From: Cylicocyclus nassatus
Lineage: Eukaryota; Nematoda; Chromadorea; Rhabditida; Strongylidae
Reading direction: 5' to 3'
Assembly: GCA_958299035.1 (NCBI GenBank)
Contig: CATQJL010000223.1
Location: forward strand, 75,161,600-75,225,599
DNA: 64,000 bases
In this document: piece after piece, positions 1 to 13,200 of the stretch
Layout of the letters: each line of letters starts with the position of its first letter
Numbering within the stretch: position 1 is the first letter of the stretch
The notes under the pieces: generated by a model
What the model saw: the letters and a program-made list of their open reading frames with translations, nothing else
Database searches by the model: none
Told to the model about the DNA's origin: nothing
Made by a program: the position numbers and the translations under genes

Positions 1-1198
1 AGCAACGTCAGCAATGAATATGTTTTCGAAACCATCTTATTCTCCACTTTCAGAGAATATACAGATTGCCTGGAGTTTGCTGAAAAATATTCCTAATGAT
101 GAGTGCGGGTAGTGGTTTCTGGATATTTACGAGTTTTTAGGATTAAAATATCCGTAACTTCTGTAGACAAACAACTTGTACAAGGAAATAGTCACTATTA
201 AAACCGTCTGTCCTCCGCTCAGGGCCCGGCGGGGGTGGCGCTTTCACAAGCTGGATATCGTTTTTGGCCCGAAAAAGCAAAAAGGAAGTCGTATTTTGGG
301 GTCCGGGGCGGAGCTCAGAAGCCCAAAATACGACTTCTCTTTGTTTACCGATAAACAGTGCACATATCATTCTTTATTCATCATTCCTTGTTGATGCTAC
401 TGTCCTATGAACTTAGATTCCAGCAATGTGAAGATTCTGTGCTCCGATCGCTAGCCTGCCCGCAGGCGGGAATTCAAATCGCAATTCTTGTAAGAGGAAA
501 ATAACAAAATAGGCTCGTTTTCAATGCACAAGTAACGATATGGCACCAAATTTGCTGTGTAGTTGGAGGACCATGAGCACAAAAAAGTATGGAGAATTAT
601 GAGAAACTTATTTGAATTTAAAAAATGGTGTTTTTCGAAATTAGGTGGCTCCCGCGCCACCTGGGAGCCACCTGGGGTGGCTCCCTGCTTCCCTTCACAT
701 AATTCCCGGATTTCTTTACATAAATGTGGACTAGGTCGAGAGTATTACTATATGTTCAGATCCGCTTCCAAAACCACCAAGGCACCGCTTCGATACAGCC
801 ACAAATAGGGTTCACAGTTATGATCGGCTCGGAAAGCGCGCTCCAATCGCAATCGGTTATTGTAAATTGTAAAGTTTTGCAGCTGACTAATAAATGAGTA
901 GTATCTTAGATACATAAACGTCAAAGTTTGTGGAAATCTTGACCCTATGTTTTTTTATAGATTCCTTTGCGGATGAACCCATTGAGCTGAAGCCTTGATG
1001 ACCCTGGCTGGACCAGGAAAGCCAGGTAGCACTACTATAATAAGCGCTGAGGCCGCCCATCTTATTATTTGTGTATATCTGTTTATCAGGGACTTACTGG
1101 GGTCAAAAATAGGGTCAAAGGGGAAGTCGTAAGAAATTTTGGCTTTAAAGGAGATATCGTTTTCAAAATTCTGAAATGCCACCTCCTGCCGGGCCCTG
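1..1198. other. Gene-free stretch with small hairpins
   Basis: I see no convincing exon here. Two short hairpins are visible: one pairs about 283-300 with 320-337 (a 17-base AAGTCGTATTTTGGG-type stem). The other pairs GGTGGCTCCC at 644-653 with GGGAGCCACC at 663-672, and the first arm is repeated at 676-685. The GC-rich words around 205-260 recur loosely in reverse near 1150-1210, suggesting a decayed repeat. Confidence 0.4.
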
Positions 1199-1418
1199 CC
1201 TCCGCTTTCAGAAAATATATACTTTGCATGGGGTCGTTCAAAAAAGTGCCTGGTAAAGGGTGGGTGAGGCTCTTATAATGGAAGTTCTAAGTAGACGTTC
1301 TTTTACAATGGTAAAAAAGCCTCCATCTGAGAACTCCCATTATAAAATTCCACCCACCCTTCAACAGGCACTTTTTCAATGGACCCCAGCCAAAGTATAT
1401 ATTTTCTGAAAGCGGAGG
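1199..1418. repeat. Fold-back repeat, about 90-bp arms
   Basis: The sequence from 1199 (CCTCCGCTTTCAGAAAATA) to about 1288 returns inverted from about 1330 to 1418. Both arms carry the GTGCCTG...GGGTGGGTG block and the TTATAATGG block. The loop is about 40 bp. No protein is encoded. Just downstream, the block near 1450-1500 (ATCTACAAAAGTTATGAAT) recurs in direct orientation near 1630-1670, so the repeat is part of a larger degraded cluster. No target duplication was identified. Confidence 0.7.
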
Positions 1419-1639
1419 ACGAGAAGATTCTAGTGGTGACCATCAACGTAAAAGATATTTATCTACAAAAGTTATGAATTTTATTATGTTAAAAACTCGA
1501 AAATCTTCAGAATTCACTAAACACACCCTTCACCCAGGCACTTTCTCGGACAAATTTCAAAAATACTTTGTATTTTATAAAAGCGGAGGACGAGGCAGTT
1601 CCGGCGGGCGGTGAGTATTTTCTTGCAACAGCTCATCTA

Positions 1640-2623
1640 CAAAATTTATGAATTTTTTTATGTTGAAAACTTGCCTGAAACCAGAGGGGAATGTTGTACC
1701 ACGGTTCTTTCCTCGCTGACGTTGCTATGCAGCTACAGAAGCTACTATTTTTTTCCCAATGAAAATTCGTAAATGCCTAGGCCTAGGAATCTTCTTCCTC
1801 CTATTCGATACACAAACAATTTCCGTACAAATGTCTCCTTTGCTTAACCTTACCTCAGCGTTGATTTTTTTCTTGGTTTTTTGTGAAGGAAAAACGGGAC
1901 CTTGGTCCCGTTCAGGGGGAAGGGGGGGGGGGGGAGGGGGAGCGAATTCTCACACTATCGCACTCATGTAGTCCTCCACTCGGTGGGTTATGTTTGAAAA
2001 TGAACCGCCTACGAGGCTTTCTTTGTGTTAGTTGTCATCATCTAACAAATCATATGCTTTTGCTGCATCCAGAAATTTGGGATAAATTTGTCTAACTGTC
2101 CACAGTTCAACAAATGTTATTGTTTTAATATTTGATAACAGAGGACACAGACAGTATCTTTTCAAATCTGGCGATACTGTACACTTTACTCCGATTTCGA
2201 CGCCTCTGGCTACCGTTTTACCGGTCGCCACCCTTATTAAGGAATGAAGGTGAAGTGCCCAAGCAGCTAGTAATGGTAAAGCTCTGCAGGGTCAACATTT
2301 GCTAGGAGACCCTACATCTGTCGTTTTGAACAACCGATTCAGTTCAAAGTATACCGTAAGAGTAGTGAAACGATTCTGCGCGCTCTCAATATACTGTTGC
2401 CTTTCATCCGCCATCAAACGAGCCGTCTGAGATTCTGGTAAATGCACAGCTAGTCGGCACACAATGTGTGATCTGTCCTGCACGCAGAAACCGAGTAATC
2501 TACGCGACGTCTGAGGTAAGCATACATATCGCGCATTCAATGCTGAATCTCGTCTACGTCTGCTCTATTCTCACTTCCACTGGTAAGTCGTGCGCGGTCG
2601 GGTCCCTTGTAAATGTACAACTA
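1640..2623. other. Gene-free stretch with poly-G tract
   Basis: No exon or transposon could be supported. A G-rich run at about 1915-1941 (long G runs broken by A) is the only marked feature. Confidence 0.3.
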
Positions 2624-3179
2624 CTCAATCGCCGGGGGCAGGCGGTCATGCGATATATGGGCAAGCGAGCACCGGAAAAATAGTTCGCTAATTTCTTGCG
2701 GTCCTCTTGCAGAAATTTGGAAGAATGTTGGCCAATTTTTAGACAATGCTCGCAGAAGTATGGCGGTTCTCTATAGATTAGTTGCGGCGCAGTGGCCGCA
2801 TTTTGCGGACTTTCTGCGAAAATATGCAAAATTATTGGGGGCCTCAAGGTCTTTTGTGGAGGACCGCACAGCCCGTGGGTATCTTCCACTAAGAGGAAGT
2901 ACCCCCAAACTCGGGTAATTAAACCACCGACCTCTGCCACATAGAGTCTCACCTTGCTCGGCGTACACCCGAAACTGCTCAAAAAGAGTCCAAGCGCCTG
3001 CTGAAAATTTGGCCAGCGCTTGCTAAAAGAGATCAATTGACGAGCGCTTGCAGAAAACTCTGTATTGCTGCCCGCTGGCAGAGCATGCGACAGCAAAGAA
3101 AGTACCGATCTCTGAAGGTTTGAGCACGCCCCAAAATTTTGCCGACCGTTCGGACCGCCTGCTCCGGCGATTATTTGAG
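2624..3179. mobile_element. MITE, CTCAGATAATCGCC family, copy A
   Basis: A 556-bp non-autonomous element. It begins CTCAATCGCCGGGGGCAGG and ends with the inverted form, GCCTGCTCCGGCGATTATTTGAG. TA dinucleotides lie immediately outside both ends (2622-2623 and 3180-3181), as expected for a TA target duplication. The interior has no transposase; a long open frame on the - strand (2554-3339) runs through it but looks like a by-product of the repeat. Copies B (4072-4608, opposite orientation) and C (7998-8602, same orientation) share the interior, including the GTACC hairpin and the CGGTGCCCG blocks. Confidence 0.85.
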
Positions 3180-3181
3180 TA

Positions 3182-4071
3182 GCTGCCAAGATAGTTTCTT
3201 TCACATAACCGTAGCGGCCACCGCTTAAGTACAAGAATGTTAGCTCGTCAAAGTCGATAAACAGCTGATTTTTCTCTATCCATCCATATTTATAAGAGTG
3301 ATCTTTCGCTACCAAAACCGCGCCGCTACCGAGGAGCAAATGCCTATGCCCGCTACGGTCGTGTGATCAGGCCATACCGCATACTTCAAGATTTGTGTGA
3401 CCGTCAAATTTTTTAACGAGATACAAATTCGTCGGGACCGCCCATGCATTGTTGTAGGCTGTACTGTTAATTGTACAAGTGTGTTTTTGTTTCGCTTCTG
3501 TACATCGGGTACTTATCTACATCCATCGATGTATTCTCAATGAATGGTTGAGAAATTGCTCAAAACACTTTCTGTCACGCATACACGGCGAATTTGCATC
3601 GTTCACTACACATTTTTTATACATTATATAATCGGTGACAGCCGTATAAGCTTCTGGTCCTTGCACAGGATTTCGTATTTAGGCACATATCACACTCCTC
3701 ATTGGTCGTCTGACCTTGAATGCACTTTCCATAATGGAGCATATGGCAATGCACAAACCTCTTTTTTGAAGCTCAACTACTATACTTAAGCGTCAACCTC
3801 GCCAAGAACGATTCTTCAAAATAATCGTCACTTTCCTTTGTTTGTGCCATGAAAGACCTCGCGGTCCGTCAGGTATCGCATTTTTGCAGTCATAAGATTC
3901 TCTTGTATTTCGGACCACAGCGGATTGCACGTGATTGTTAGGAATTGAGTCAGCTTGCCGAATTGAGCGACAATCGCTATAGCATCCTTGTATGACTGTT
4001 GCACAGTCCCCAGACTCCCATGTGAGAAGATGCAAATATAATGCGACTGCAGGAAGAACTTGGTGCATATG
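3182..4071. other. Gene-free stretch
   Basis: No exon with credible splice sites or homology was recognised. The sequence is AT-rich single-copy-looking DNA between two MITE copies. Confidence 0.3.
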
Positions 4072-4608
4072 CTCGGATAATCGCCGGGGGTAGGCGGTCC
4101 GCAAACTCGCGCTTTTCTGCAGGCGGTCAGCAGAATTTTGGGGCGTGGTCAAACCTTCAGCGAGCGGCACTTCCTTTACAGTCGCATATTTTGCCAGCGG
4201 GCAGCAAAACAGCATTTTTTGCAACCGCTCGGCAAATAATTTATTTCAGTGAGCGCTGGCCTAACTTTCAGCAAGCGCTCGGACTTTTTTACGCAGTTTC
4301 GGGCGTACGCCGAGAAAGGGTAAAACTTTATGTGGCAGAGGACCCGAGTTTGAGGTACCTTCTTTCAGCGGAAGGTACCCTGGGCAAGGCGATCCTTCAC
4401 AAAAACACTTCACGGAAAGCCCGCGAAAATGCGCCACTGGCTCGCAACTTATCCATAAAAAACTGCGATGGTTCTCCGGGCGTTTGTTTAAAAAAATGGC
4501 CAAAATTATTCCAAATTTCTCAAGCGGACCGCAGGAAATCAGCGAACTATTTTTCCGGTGCCCGCTTGCTTAGAATTCGCATGCCGCCTGCCCCGGCGAT
4601 AATCTGAA
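4072..4608. mobile_element. MITE, CTCAGATAATCGCC family, copy B
   Basis: A 537-bp copy of the same element as 2624-3179, inserted in the opposite orientation. It begins CTCGGATAATCGCCGG and ends GGCGATAATCTGAA. TG dinucleotides flank both ends, possibly a mutated TA target duplication. The 188-residue open frame covering 4041-4607 is a chance frame across the repeat: its translation has no domain and the same DNA is not open in copy C. Confidence 0.85.
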
Positions 4609-4969
4609 TGGAAGTTTCGCATTGGCAGATGTTGAACAAGTTAGCCACGCATCTATATACAAGGAAAAGAAGAAAATAACTAGTCAGACCTTGCATGAGA
4701 TGCTTGAAAAATCGCTTCATGTGCATCAATGACGGAAAGAGATAAAACTAAGAGGTCCAAATTGCAACACAACACTGCGCTATGGCCTGACAATTTGAAA
4801 ACAACGGTAATGCTACTTGGACTGGAGAGGATTAGCGCTTCATTGCAACTAAAAAACCATCACCATCTAACAATTTCTTATATTGCATAAAGAGTCGTAA
4901 AAAAATATTGCATTCAAATTTGTAGCATCCCATTGTTCTCGAGAAGAAATAGAGACAATGTAAACTTTT
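4609..4969. other. Gene-free stretch
   Basis: AT-rich DNA with no recognised gene or repeat. Confidence 0.3.
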
Positions 4970-5124
4970 AGCAGGCGATGCTGAAATACAGACTCATACA
5001 TACGAATTCGAGAAAGTTAAGGCAGTCAAAGCTGCGCTACAAAACATCTTATGGTCTTAGAACTTCCTGTTTACAAAAGTATCAAAAGTTTCTTATCAGA
5101 GGAAATTCTGACCATTCAGTGGCG
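4970..5124 (+). CDS. Possible N-terminal exon of the trypsin-like gene
   Basis: An open stretch (LRQSKLRYKTSYGLRTSC..., then FLIRGNSDHSVAL) ends at a strong donor, GTAAGT at 5125, and is preceded by an acceptor-like TTTTAG. Its place and general look fit the segment before the CGGTLIS motif of S1 proteases, where a short propeptide is followed by a PW-x-V-like strand. However, its phase (0) does not match the next exon as drawn (which needs one extra base), and similarity is weak. The intron to the next exon would hold the nested elements at 5420-7051. Treat as tentative. Confidence 0.28.
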
Positions 5125-5419
5125 TTAGTAAGTGTTAAAGTTGCCGTAGCCGTCTGCAAATGCATTGGATTTCGTATAGATCATGGCAAAGACGCAGATC
5201 AAAGTCAGTTTTGAAGAATTCCTTCACGTACGAAAAACTTGTAAGGAAATGACAACACGGCGGCAACATTTAGATATGTTTACTACGCGGTGAAGAATAT
5301 TACAAGAACAATGGTACATATTTGCCACTATCTGTGCTCTTTTTGAACAAGTTTAGTCTGAATTATGAGCAACGCCTTGCAGTCCGTGCATGAATAGGGC
5401 AATTATGATAAGGCATATA

Positions 5420-7051
5420 CAGGGTGCCTCAACAAAATGTGAACACTGTTTGATCGTTAACAACTCTCTCGCATTCATGCCTTTCGCCGACCGAGCTACT
5501 ATTCCGTAAAGCGATAATAACTCGAATTTGCAGTAGAAAACAAATCACCAGTCACTCTTTATTACTGTATGATTACGGTATGAACTTTCAGCACTGTTTA
5601 ATAGGCCTTATGATGGAAAATGTTCCAAAAAATCCGGACATTACAGGGTGCGGCAAAAGTCTGAGAGCCTAACTTTGCAGTATTGCAATTACAAAGGTAC
5701 TGGTAGTTTTGATTTCAATTTTATAGCACATGATGCTGCGGTGATCCTCTACGAAATACACTTTATATGACTGGAAATGGCTGCCATATGTTTTTGTAAG
5801 AATGGAAATTACCAAACTAGTGCTTTTGCAAAGCGAAAAAACCAGAATTTTTATTTACTATTTTTGCTGTAGCTAGAGATGCTGTTGATATTTTACAAAA
5901 CTTCGATGCACACAACATAGAAGAGGCTTTGCGCTATTGTATCCTAGTTTTGCTTTTGCCAGGAGCTGTTCTTGCATAAACGGAAAATAAAAGTTTGCGA
6001 ATGTTACTTACGTGCCAGTGGAAATCCGTCTTCAGAACAAATTTGAAAGCTATAGAATGCTCAACAGGCACTGGGACCAAGGCTGTATTTTTTGCATACA
6101 TCTTCTAAATTAGAATCTATCGAAATTCGGCCATGGGAACACTTTTTTATACTTTTCAAACGATAATTTTAAGTTTTTATTATTTATTTTTTATTATTTA
6201 TTTTTATTATTTTTAAGCAGTTGTAGCCAAAATTCCGGTATGCGACGTACACATGTTTCTAATTGAAAATCCAATATTTTTTTCCTAAGCAATGCAAAAA
6301 ATTCCTTTAGAAGCATGTTGTAGATAAAAGCTTGTTTTATCGTTTTACACATTTGCCAAGGTAAATGAAGCAGTTATTGTGAAGGCGTGGGGTGAATTCC
6401 ATTACGACTACCTGCGTGCCATGACAGGTGGACTTGCCAAGATTTTGTAGGGCTGCGTGGAAGCCAAAAGAGGCAGTTTTGCAATTCAAGAACTGGGCTG
6501 TATCTGCAATGGTTCGAATTATGTGTGCGCCAAATTTTTCGTTTCTAGGTACTTCCCTTCTCGTTTTGTACGAAAAAGTACTAAGCTCCCAGACTTTTGC
6601 CGCACCCTGTAGTGTAGTAAGATTTTCAGGCGTGCTGATTTCACTACACAACTTTTACCAGTTTTTCGAGCTTCTTCAATCATATAATCTCACTTCACGA
6701 ACATTGGAAAAACGGTTGTTCCCTAGCCCTGAACTAACTTAATCAACTCAAAAAAGCATTACAGTGGTCTGCAACTTTCATATTCAGAATCAGCGACTTT
6801 CAACCTAGTACAAGAGTATCTGGTTTGTTTGCTTTTCCAACTGAGGCAGAAATCGCTTTCAAATTTTCAAACTTTTTCTCGAATTTTATACCTTAACCCT
6901 ACAGTAATGAAGATAGTGACTGATAATTCGTTCCCTACTGCAAATTCAAGTTAATCTCGCTTTACGGAATAGTAGCTCGGTCGGCGAAAGACATGAAAGC
7001 AAGAAAGTTATCAACGATCAAACGGTGTTCACATTTTGTTGAGACACCCTG
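5420..7051. mobile_element. CAGGGTG-ended Tc1/mariner-like fold-back (outer)
   Basis: The ends are inverted copies for over 100 bp: CAGGGTGCCTCAACAAAATG at 5420 and its complement ending at 7051, each flanked by TA (5418-5419, 7052-7053). Both arms carry the CGGTCGGCGAAAG block and a CTACAGTAATG-type block. The element is split by a second element at 5644-6609; without it the outer element is about 660 bp. The right half is homologous to 21285-21752. TACAGGGTG ends plus a TA duplication are typical of the Tc1/mariner superfamily. No transposase is present. It probably lies in an intron of the trypsin-like gene. Confidence 0.85.
5644..6609. mobile_element. CAGGGTGCGG-ended fold-back nested in the outer element
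   Basis: A 966-bp element with ends CAGGGTGCGGCAAAAGTCTG and the exact-sense inverse ending CGCACCCTG at 6609. TA duplications sit at 5642-5643 and 6610-6611. The outer element's sequence resumes directly after it (compare 6612 onward with about 21318 onward), so this inserted later. Includes an AT-rich TATTTATTTTT run near 6180-6215. No transposase recognised. Confidence 0.82.
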
Positions 7052-7198
7052 TATGTACTTCTGAAAGTGCAGGGGCACGCAATCTTGGACATATTTTGAT
7101 TGTAAGTCAAGGCAATAATTTTGATTCCTTATAAATCATGTCAATATCATAAAGAATTTGCATCATTATGATTACCCCACAGTCTTATTTCTGTTAAG

Positions 7199-7286
7199 AC
7201 TTTTGCGAGGGAACACTTATTTCAAGAAGACATGTGCTGACAGCTGCTCATTGTTTCAATCGAGAAGAAAACAGTTACAACTGCAG
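7199..7286 (+). CDS. Protease exon with catalytic His
   Basis: Translation reads FCEGTLISRRHVLTAAHCF, then NREENSYNC. TLIS...LTAAHC is the hallmark S1 segment holding the catalytic histidine and one disulfide cysteine. The donor is CAG|GTCAGT at 7287. The acceptor is most likely TTAAG at 7194-7198 because the CACAG acceptor farther upstream would bring in a stop codon. It ends in phase 2. Confidence 0.8.
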
Positions 7287-10200
7287 GTCAGTAAAAATTT
7301 GAAATTTTTTTGCTAGGAAGTAGCGACAAAATTTTCAAAGGAGTCGATAGAACGATGCTTTTGCAGTATGCCGATAAGCGCACCTTCAGTTGACGTCTTA
7401 GATTTTGCTAAAGCTTATGTTGGAGGACGCTGCAAACACTTTGACAGAGACTACTGCGGAGAAGACGAACTTGGCGAAAAAATTGGCATAGCTAGGTATT
7501 TCATCTTCGATTTAGATTTTACAAGGGAACGATTACAACTTAAGGTTGTAAACTGGGTTAAACCGCATATTATTAGATGCGTCTTGATGAGCTGATTCCT
7601 TATCTGCCCTCCGTATCTGCGATGCCGTTTTCTTCAAAAATTATAAGCGTTCAAATGTCCAAATTTGGCAAACATTCAGAGCCACATCCTCAAAAACTAA
7701 CTGTTCAAGAGCCCTTATCTGTGACTCCGTAGATGCGAGCATCCCTTGAAATCATTACACTCTATATCTTGCTAGTCATGCACTTTCAAATTAAATATTC
7801 AAAGCACAACATGCATTAGAGTTTTCGTGATTTCACACATTTGAATGCGGCTAAATGAGTGAGTCACTAGTTTCTTTACGCATGAGCTTTAAAATTCAAT
7901 TTGAAAGATAACTCGCAAGACATTGAGTATACTAATTTGAGGCAATACTCACAATTACCTGAGACACAGACAAGTGTTTTCTAAAGACTAGCTCTTACTC
8001 AGATAATCGCTGGGGGCAGGCGGCCATGCGATTTATGGACGGGCGGGCACCGGGAAAATAGTTCGCTGATTTCTTGCGGTCCGCCTGCAGATATTTGGAA
8101 TAATTTTGGCCATTTCTTGAACAAACGCTCGGAGAACTATCGTTTTTTTATAGATTAGCTGCGGCGCAGTGGCCCCATTCTCGCGGACTTTCCGCGAGAA
8201 TATGCAAAATTTTCGAGGGCCGCACGGTCCTTTGTGGAGGACCGCGCAGCCCTCAGGTACCTCCGCTAAGAGAAAGTACCTCAAATTTGAGTAATCAAAG
8301 CAACGGTGACACCTCTGCCACACAGAGTCTCATTTTTTCTCGGCGTACGCCCAAGACTGCGTAAAAAGAGTCCGAGCCCCTGCTGAAAGTCCGGCCAGCG
8401 TTTGCTGAAAGAGATTATTATTATTATTTGACGATTATTTGACGAGCGCCTACGGAAAATTCTGTATCGCTGTCCGCTGGTATAACATTAGACAGCAAAG
8501 GAAGTACCGCTCGCTGAAGGTTTGGCCACACCCCAAAATTCTGCTGACCGCTTGCAGAAAAGCGCGAGTTTGCGGACCGCCTGCCCATGGCGATTATCTG
8601 AGTAGGGATGGCGCCGAATATTTACAAATTTAGATTTGAAACGCTTATAACTTCTTCCAAAGAACGGCATCGCAAATTATGGAAGTTAGGTTTAAGATCA
8701 GCATCAAAACGCATCTAGTAATATGCGGTTCAATCCAGTTCGATTAGGCATCCTAAGTTAGGATCGTTCCCTGTTTAGATGTAATAAGATGAACTCAGGA
8801 GACCATACATATTTCCTCTTTTTTTACAAAATCTTATCTCCCAAAAAAAAAATTCATTTGAATGTTCATAAGTTTTGTGTCTATAGAGAGAATGTCATTG
8901 GGCATTTTTTTCTGTTCGCAAGAATGTCATTTCAGGGTATACTTCGACGAATTCTTTACAAGCGAATGTCATGGTGAAAACGACCTCGCTCTGATAGAAC
9001 TACAAAAGGATGTGCCTGCAAAATACCATCATATTTGCCTTCCGTTCCTACACAAGGATAAAAAGGCGTTTAAAGATCCTAATTTGAGGATGGCCTCCTA
9101 TGGATATTCAGATCGTTAGTTTTTATTGTGCTTTAGAATAACTTGCTCGTCAATATGTAGGGGCCTGCAGGATCGTGAGAGTCGGACGTGCGTACGGCCA
9201 TTGCGCCGCGCACGTCTGATGTCACTGAGGCAGGTGCCAGACTTTTCCGCTTCAACCGGTTCGTTCGGTTCATAGGTCAAATCACTATACTGTCCAACAG
9301 AAGAGGTTGTAAACCGAATAAACTTGTTGAACAGGATAAGTCTGGCACCTACCTAATTCGTCCGACTCTCGCGATCCTGCCCCTATACTTTCGCTAGCTG
9401 GTTTTCCCGGTCTAGTCCGAGTCATGTCAGCTAATTCCTTGAGCAGTCTTCCCCCCTCCTCCCTTCCCACCTGACCATTATGCTGCGCTGCAAGGGATTT
9501 CTGTATCAAAGCAACTCACCCGCTGTAAGCTCGTCTTAAATCACCGTATCCTCCCTATCGCGAAGATCGAACGAACTTTACTGCTATCGTTTATATGGAA
9601 TCATGGAACTGACTTGTTAGCCGGTGTTGAAAACTCATTCTTATGCCAAAAATCAATAAATCAGTAGAATGGTCCAGCGAATCACCTCAAAAATTAGCAA
9701 AATCACCTCAAAGCACCTCCGTGGTTGAATACATATGTGTGCAAAGTTCCAGCTCAATCAGTTCATTGGCAGACGTTTCTATGACGAACGAACAACCAAA
9801 CGAACACACAAAGTTTGATTTATCGTTGAGTCATTCGTAACTCAAAGGAAGTATCCGGGCAAAAACTCGATTTTTAGAAAATCCACTTACCGGGGGTTAT
9901 CCGCAACGCTAAATCCGAAAATCCACATTAGAGGGCGCGAAAGCGGCGAGAACATGCGTCATTCAAAGCCTTGCAATTTGAAGTCTGACGGTCCTCGCCA
10001 AGGCTGAGACGCAGAAACGCTGCAGGACCCCACGATTTTGACTGTTGCGACATGCGTACTCTGCCGCTTGGAAAGCCTCCACACCGCGGCGGTTGCCGCT
10101 TTTACAACCGTTAGCCGCTTTCGCGAAGATTGCCGCTATTGCAACCGAAGCGCAGTGGGTCATGCTAATGTCTCCCTGGCGCGCATGCGGGACGAAAACT

Positions 10201-13200
10201 CATTGATCAATCTAGTTTTTGTGTTTTTTGTGCTTATGTATTTTCCCTGATTATTCTGAGGCTGATCTTGATGTATGAGTCTTTCGATAATGGTTGTTCA
10301 AAGGCTTGAAACGTCGCCGGTACATATGGCTAAGTATCGCCTGCGATTAGCTGGAGTTTACAGAGTATACTACTCTTTCTTTTTTTCTAGTTTTGTTACG
10401 CTCAAGTTTAACGCTTTCTGTGAATGACGCGGTTGGAAGCTGGACGGGATGTTAGAGAGCATTTGTGCAAATCTATGATAGTGCATGGACGTAAGCATAA
10501 AGAGGAAACTGCTTCACCCACAGCAAATATGAAACTTGAGCGTAAACACCTTACCCATTTGTGATGTTCTTGCTACTTCATTCTTCATTTTTGTGTTTAG
10601 CTCAAGTTTCATATTTGTTGTGGGTGATGCGGAATATGGATTTGCACAAATGCTCTTCAAAATCGCAACAGCTTTTCAAGTCGCATCACCCACAAAAGAC
10701 CGCTGAATCATGAAAGACCGCTGCTGAAAGACCGCATCACCCACCAAGACCGCTCAAGTTTCATATTTGCTGTGGGTGAAGCAGTTTCTTTATGCTTACG
10801 TCCATGCACCATCATAGATTTGCACAAATGCTCTTCAACATCCCGTCCAGCTTCCAACCGTCACAGAAATATTCTACTTTTGGGTAATGCGACCTGAAGA
10901 GCTGTTGCGATTTTGAAGAGCATTTGTGCAAATCTATATTCCGCATCACCCACAACAAATATGAAACATGAGCTAAATTCAGCAATTCAGCTAATTTCAA
11001 TACCCCACCCAAGGCCTAAATTTCCCCACTTCCCGATCGTTTTTCTTACTTTAGGTCGAACATTAGAACCTCGCATTTGCGCGATGTTTGAGGGGGGGGG
11101 GACACTTTTGTCGGCACTGAAATCAAACCCCCCCCCCCCACCTTGTCCGGGCACTGCCTTTAATATGCGTGCTTCACACCATATGCGCTATCTGACGAAC
11201 TCCAAGATTAGAACCTGCTCGTTTCCAATAACTTCACCTTATTTGTCCGTCTGTTTTTGTTTATATTGGATATGTCAATTAATAGAATACGAATTTGAGG
11301 TTCGTTAGGCTAGAAAGGTTTTGCTGAAAAATTAGTAGTAAGAGTACCGTCGCTTGCCGCGCAAAGGATGCAACTTCACATATTACGTTACAAATGACTC
11401 GAGGATATATATAAATATTCATTCGCTGAATCAAATTTGAGGAAAGGTATCAATATACTGAATTCCAGCACTAAACCAGACAGGCTGAAAATTGATCTTT
11501 TGTCGTTTAACCCGCTCTTGAGCTCATTTTCTACGACTTCAGGTATAATTTGTTTGTGATAACTTTGACGTAAGTTGATGTATTAGTATTTCTTAAGCCG
11601 CACTGATTGGTATGTGGAACTTTATTGACCTAACTTTTCGAACAACTCAAAGCAATCCGCGGCAGCAAGTAGGCTCAAATCTCCGCTGAGATCGAAAACG
11701 TATGTGTGCGAAGTTTCGCCAAACCAAATCGGAGGCTGGCGTTTTCAAGAGACGAACGAAGTTTTTAAAACCTTACAGTTTAAGTTTTATTTATTAAGAT
11801 CTGTGGATAGAGGACTATATGCCGCTGAAAGGAGGTGCAATAGACCCGCACCCGTGCATATTGCAGTCATTACAGATTTGTACTCGCTGTCGCGCAAATG
11901 GAACATATCGGCGACATATAGTCTCCTAGAAGCAAGCCGAAATTCAGATTTGTGTGATCTTTTAAGATCACACTTTGTTTCAAAGCTAACTCTCTTCCAA
12001 TAGACTCAATAAAAATGATCAAAGTTGTACTGAGGATCTATGATAGCATTGCTAGGTATATTTATAGTAACTAAGTAGGATCATGTGTTATCGAAATTTT
12101 TAATGAACCACTGTTTGCGAACGTTTTATGTGAAAACTTCAGAATTTAGAGAAAGTACGAAAAGAATGTACAGATATACGGAGCCGAGATATGACGTGCC
12201 CTCACAAGTCTCCTTTCCTCCTGAACGGGGACGTACTTGCGAACATATGCTGGAGCGTCGTAATTCTTTATGAGGGGCCGCGGAAGAACACCTTTGCGGC
12301 TTTTTCATCATTGAGGAACCCGCTCCCGCTGTAGACGAATCTTATACATACGGGCCTTATACAGTGCTGGCCATAGCTATAAAGCCACCCTAAGAATCAC
12401 TAATTTGCCCTTTCTTGTTCGAAATTGTCTGAAAAACCACTATTCTCTGTGCATACCAACGTCACATATCATTGACCAGAACAGCTCACAATTTCATTGA
12501 CTTTGATTGGAGAAAAATAGAAAAATTAAAAAAAGGCTCCGAAGGCTGGTCACAGCTATCAACCCCTTCTCACTTTGATCAGTACTACGTTCTTTGAATC
12601 TAAAATTTTTTGTACATAAACAACATCAAAATACGAAACATTTATTGCATCGGAATCTATCGCCTTTCAAAGGAAAGTCATAATGGGTTTTTTGCTTCAA
12701 AATGCATAAAAAGTCACTTTGTTCAAAAAGCTGTTTTTCCACCGAATTTTCAAGCACTCGTGAAGGACGCATGAGTCAGCACTGCGCAGTCAGATGAGCG
12801 AGCCTTGAGCTTACCTGGGTGTAAGCGCGCTTCTGACGTGAGACGCAAGTCCCAATTTCTGACACCCAAAAACTTCTGGTCTTTATTGGTATTTATTTTG
12901 TTTGCATGGCGACGTACTTATCCAAGAACTGTCAGAATCTTTGCAAAGACGTAATCTTTGCAGCATTGGAGTCAAACCTTTGTTTGCAATACTTTCAAAC
13001 TTCTCCAGTCAAAATCAGTGAAATTGTGCGTTGTTCTGGTCAATGAACATGACGTTGGTTTATATAGAAGATATCAGGTTGTTCGGAAATTGATGTCCGT
13101 TTTGAATTTCAACCGCAGTAAGTCATACACTTCTCATTTCTGAATAGTTTGCAAGGTACCATTCGATAAAGCAAAGCAAGTTAGTTCTACTACAGGATGG

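Noticed and set aside
985..1045. Possible Helitron 3' end (AAAGCCAGGTAGC)
   Set aside because: CTAG is not intact and no hairpin or 5' end is seen.
2554..3339. 261-residue open frame on the - strand
   Set aside because: It runs through MITE copy A; no domain, and the frame is not kept in the other copies.
4041..4607. 188-residue open frame on the + strand
   Set aside because: Coincides with MITE copy B; translation of terminal repeats, no homology.
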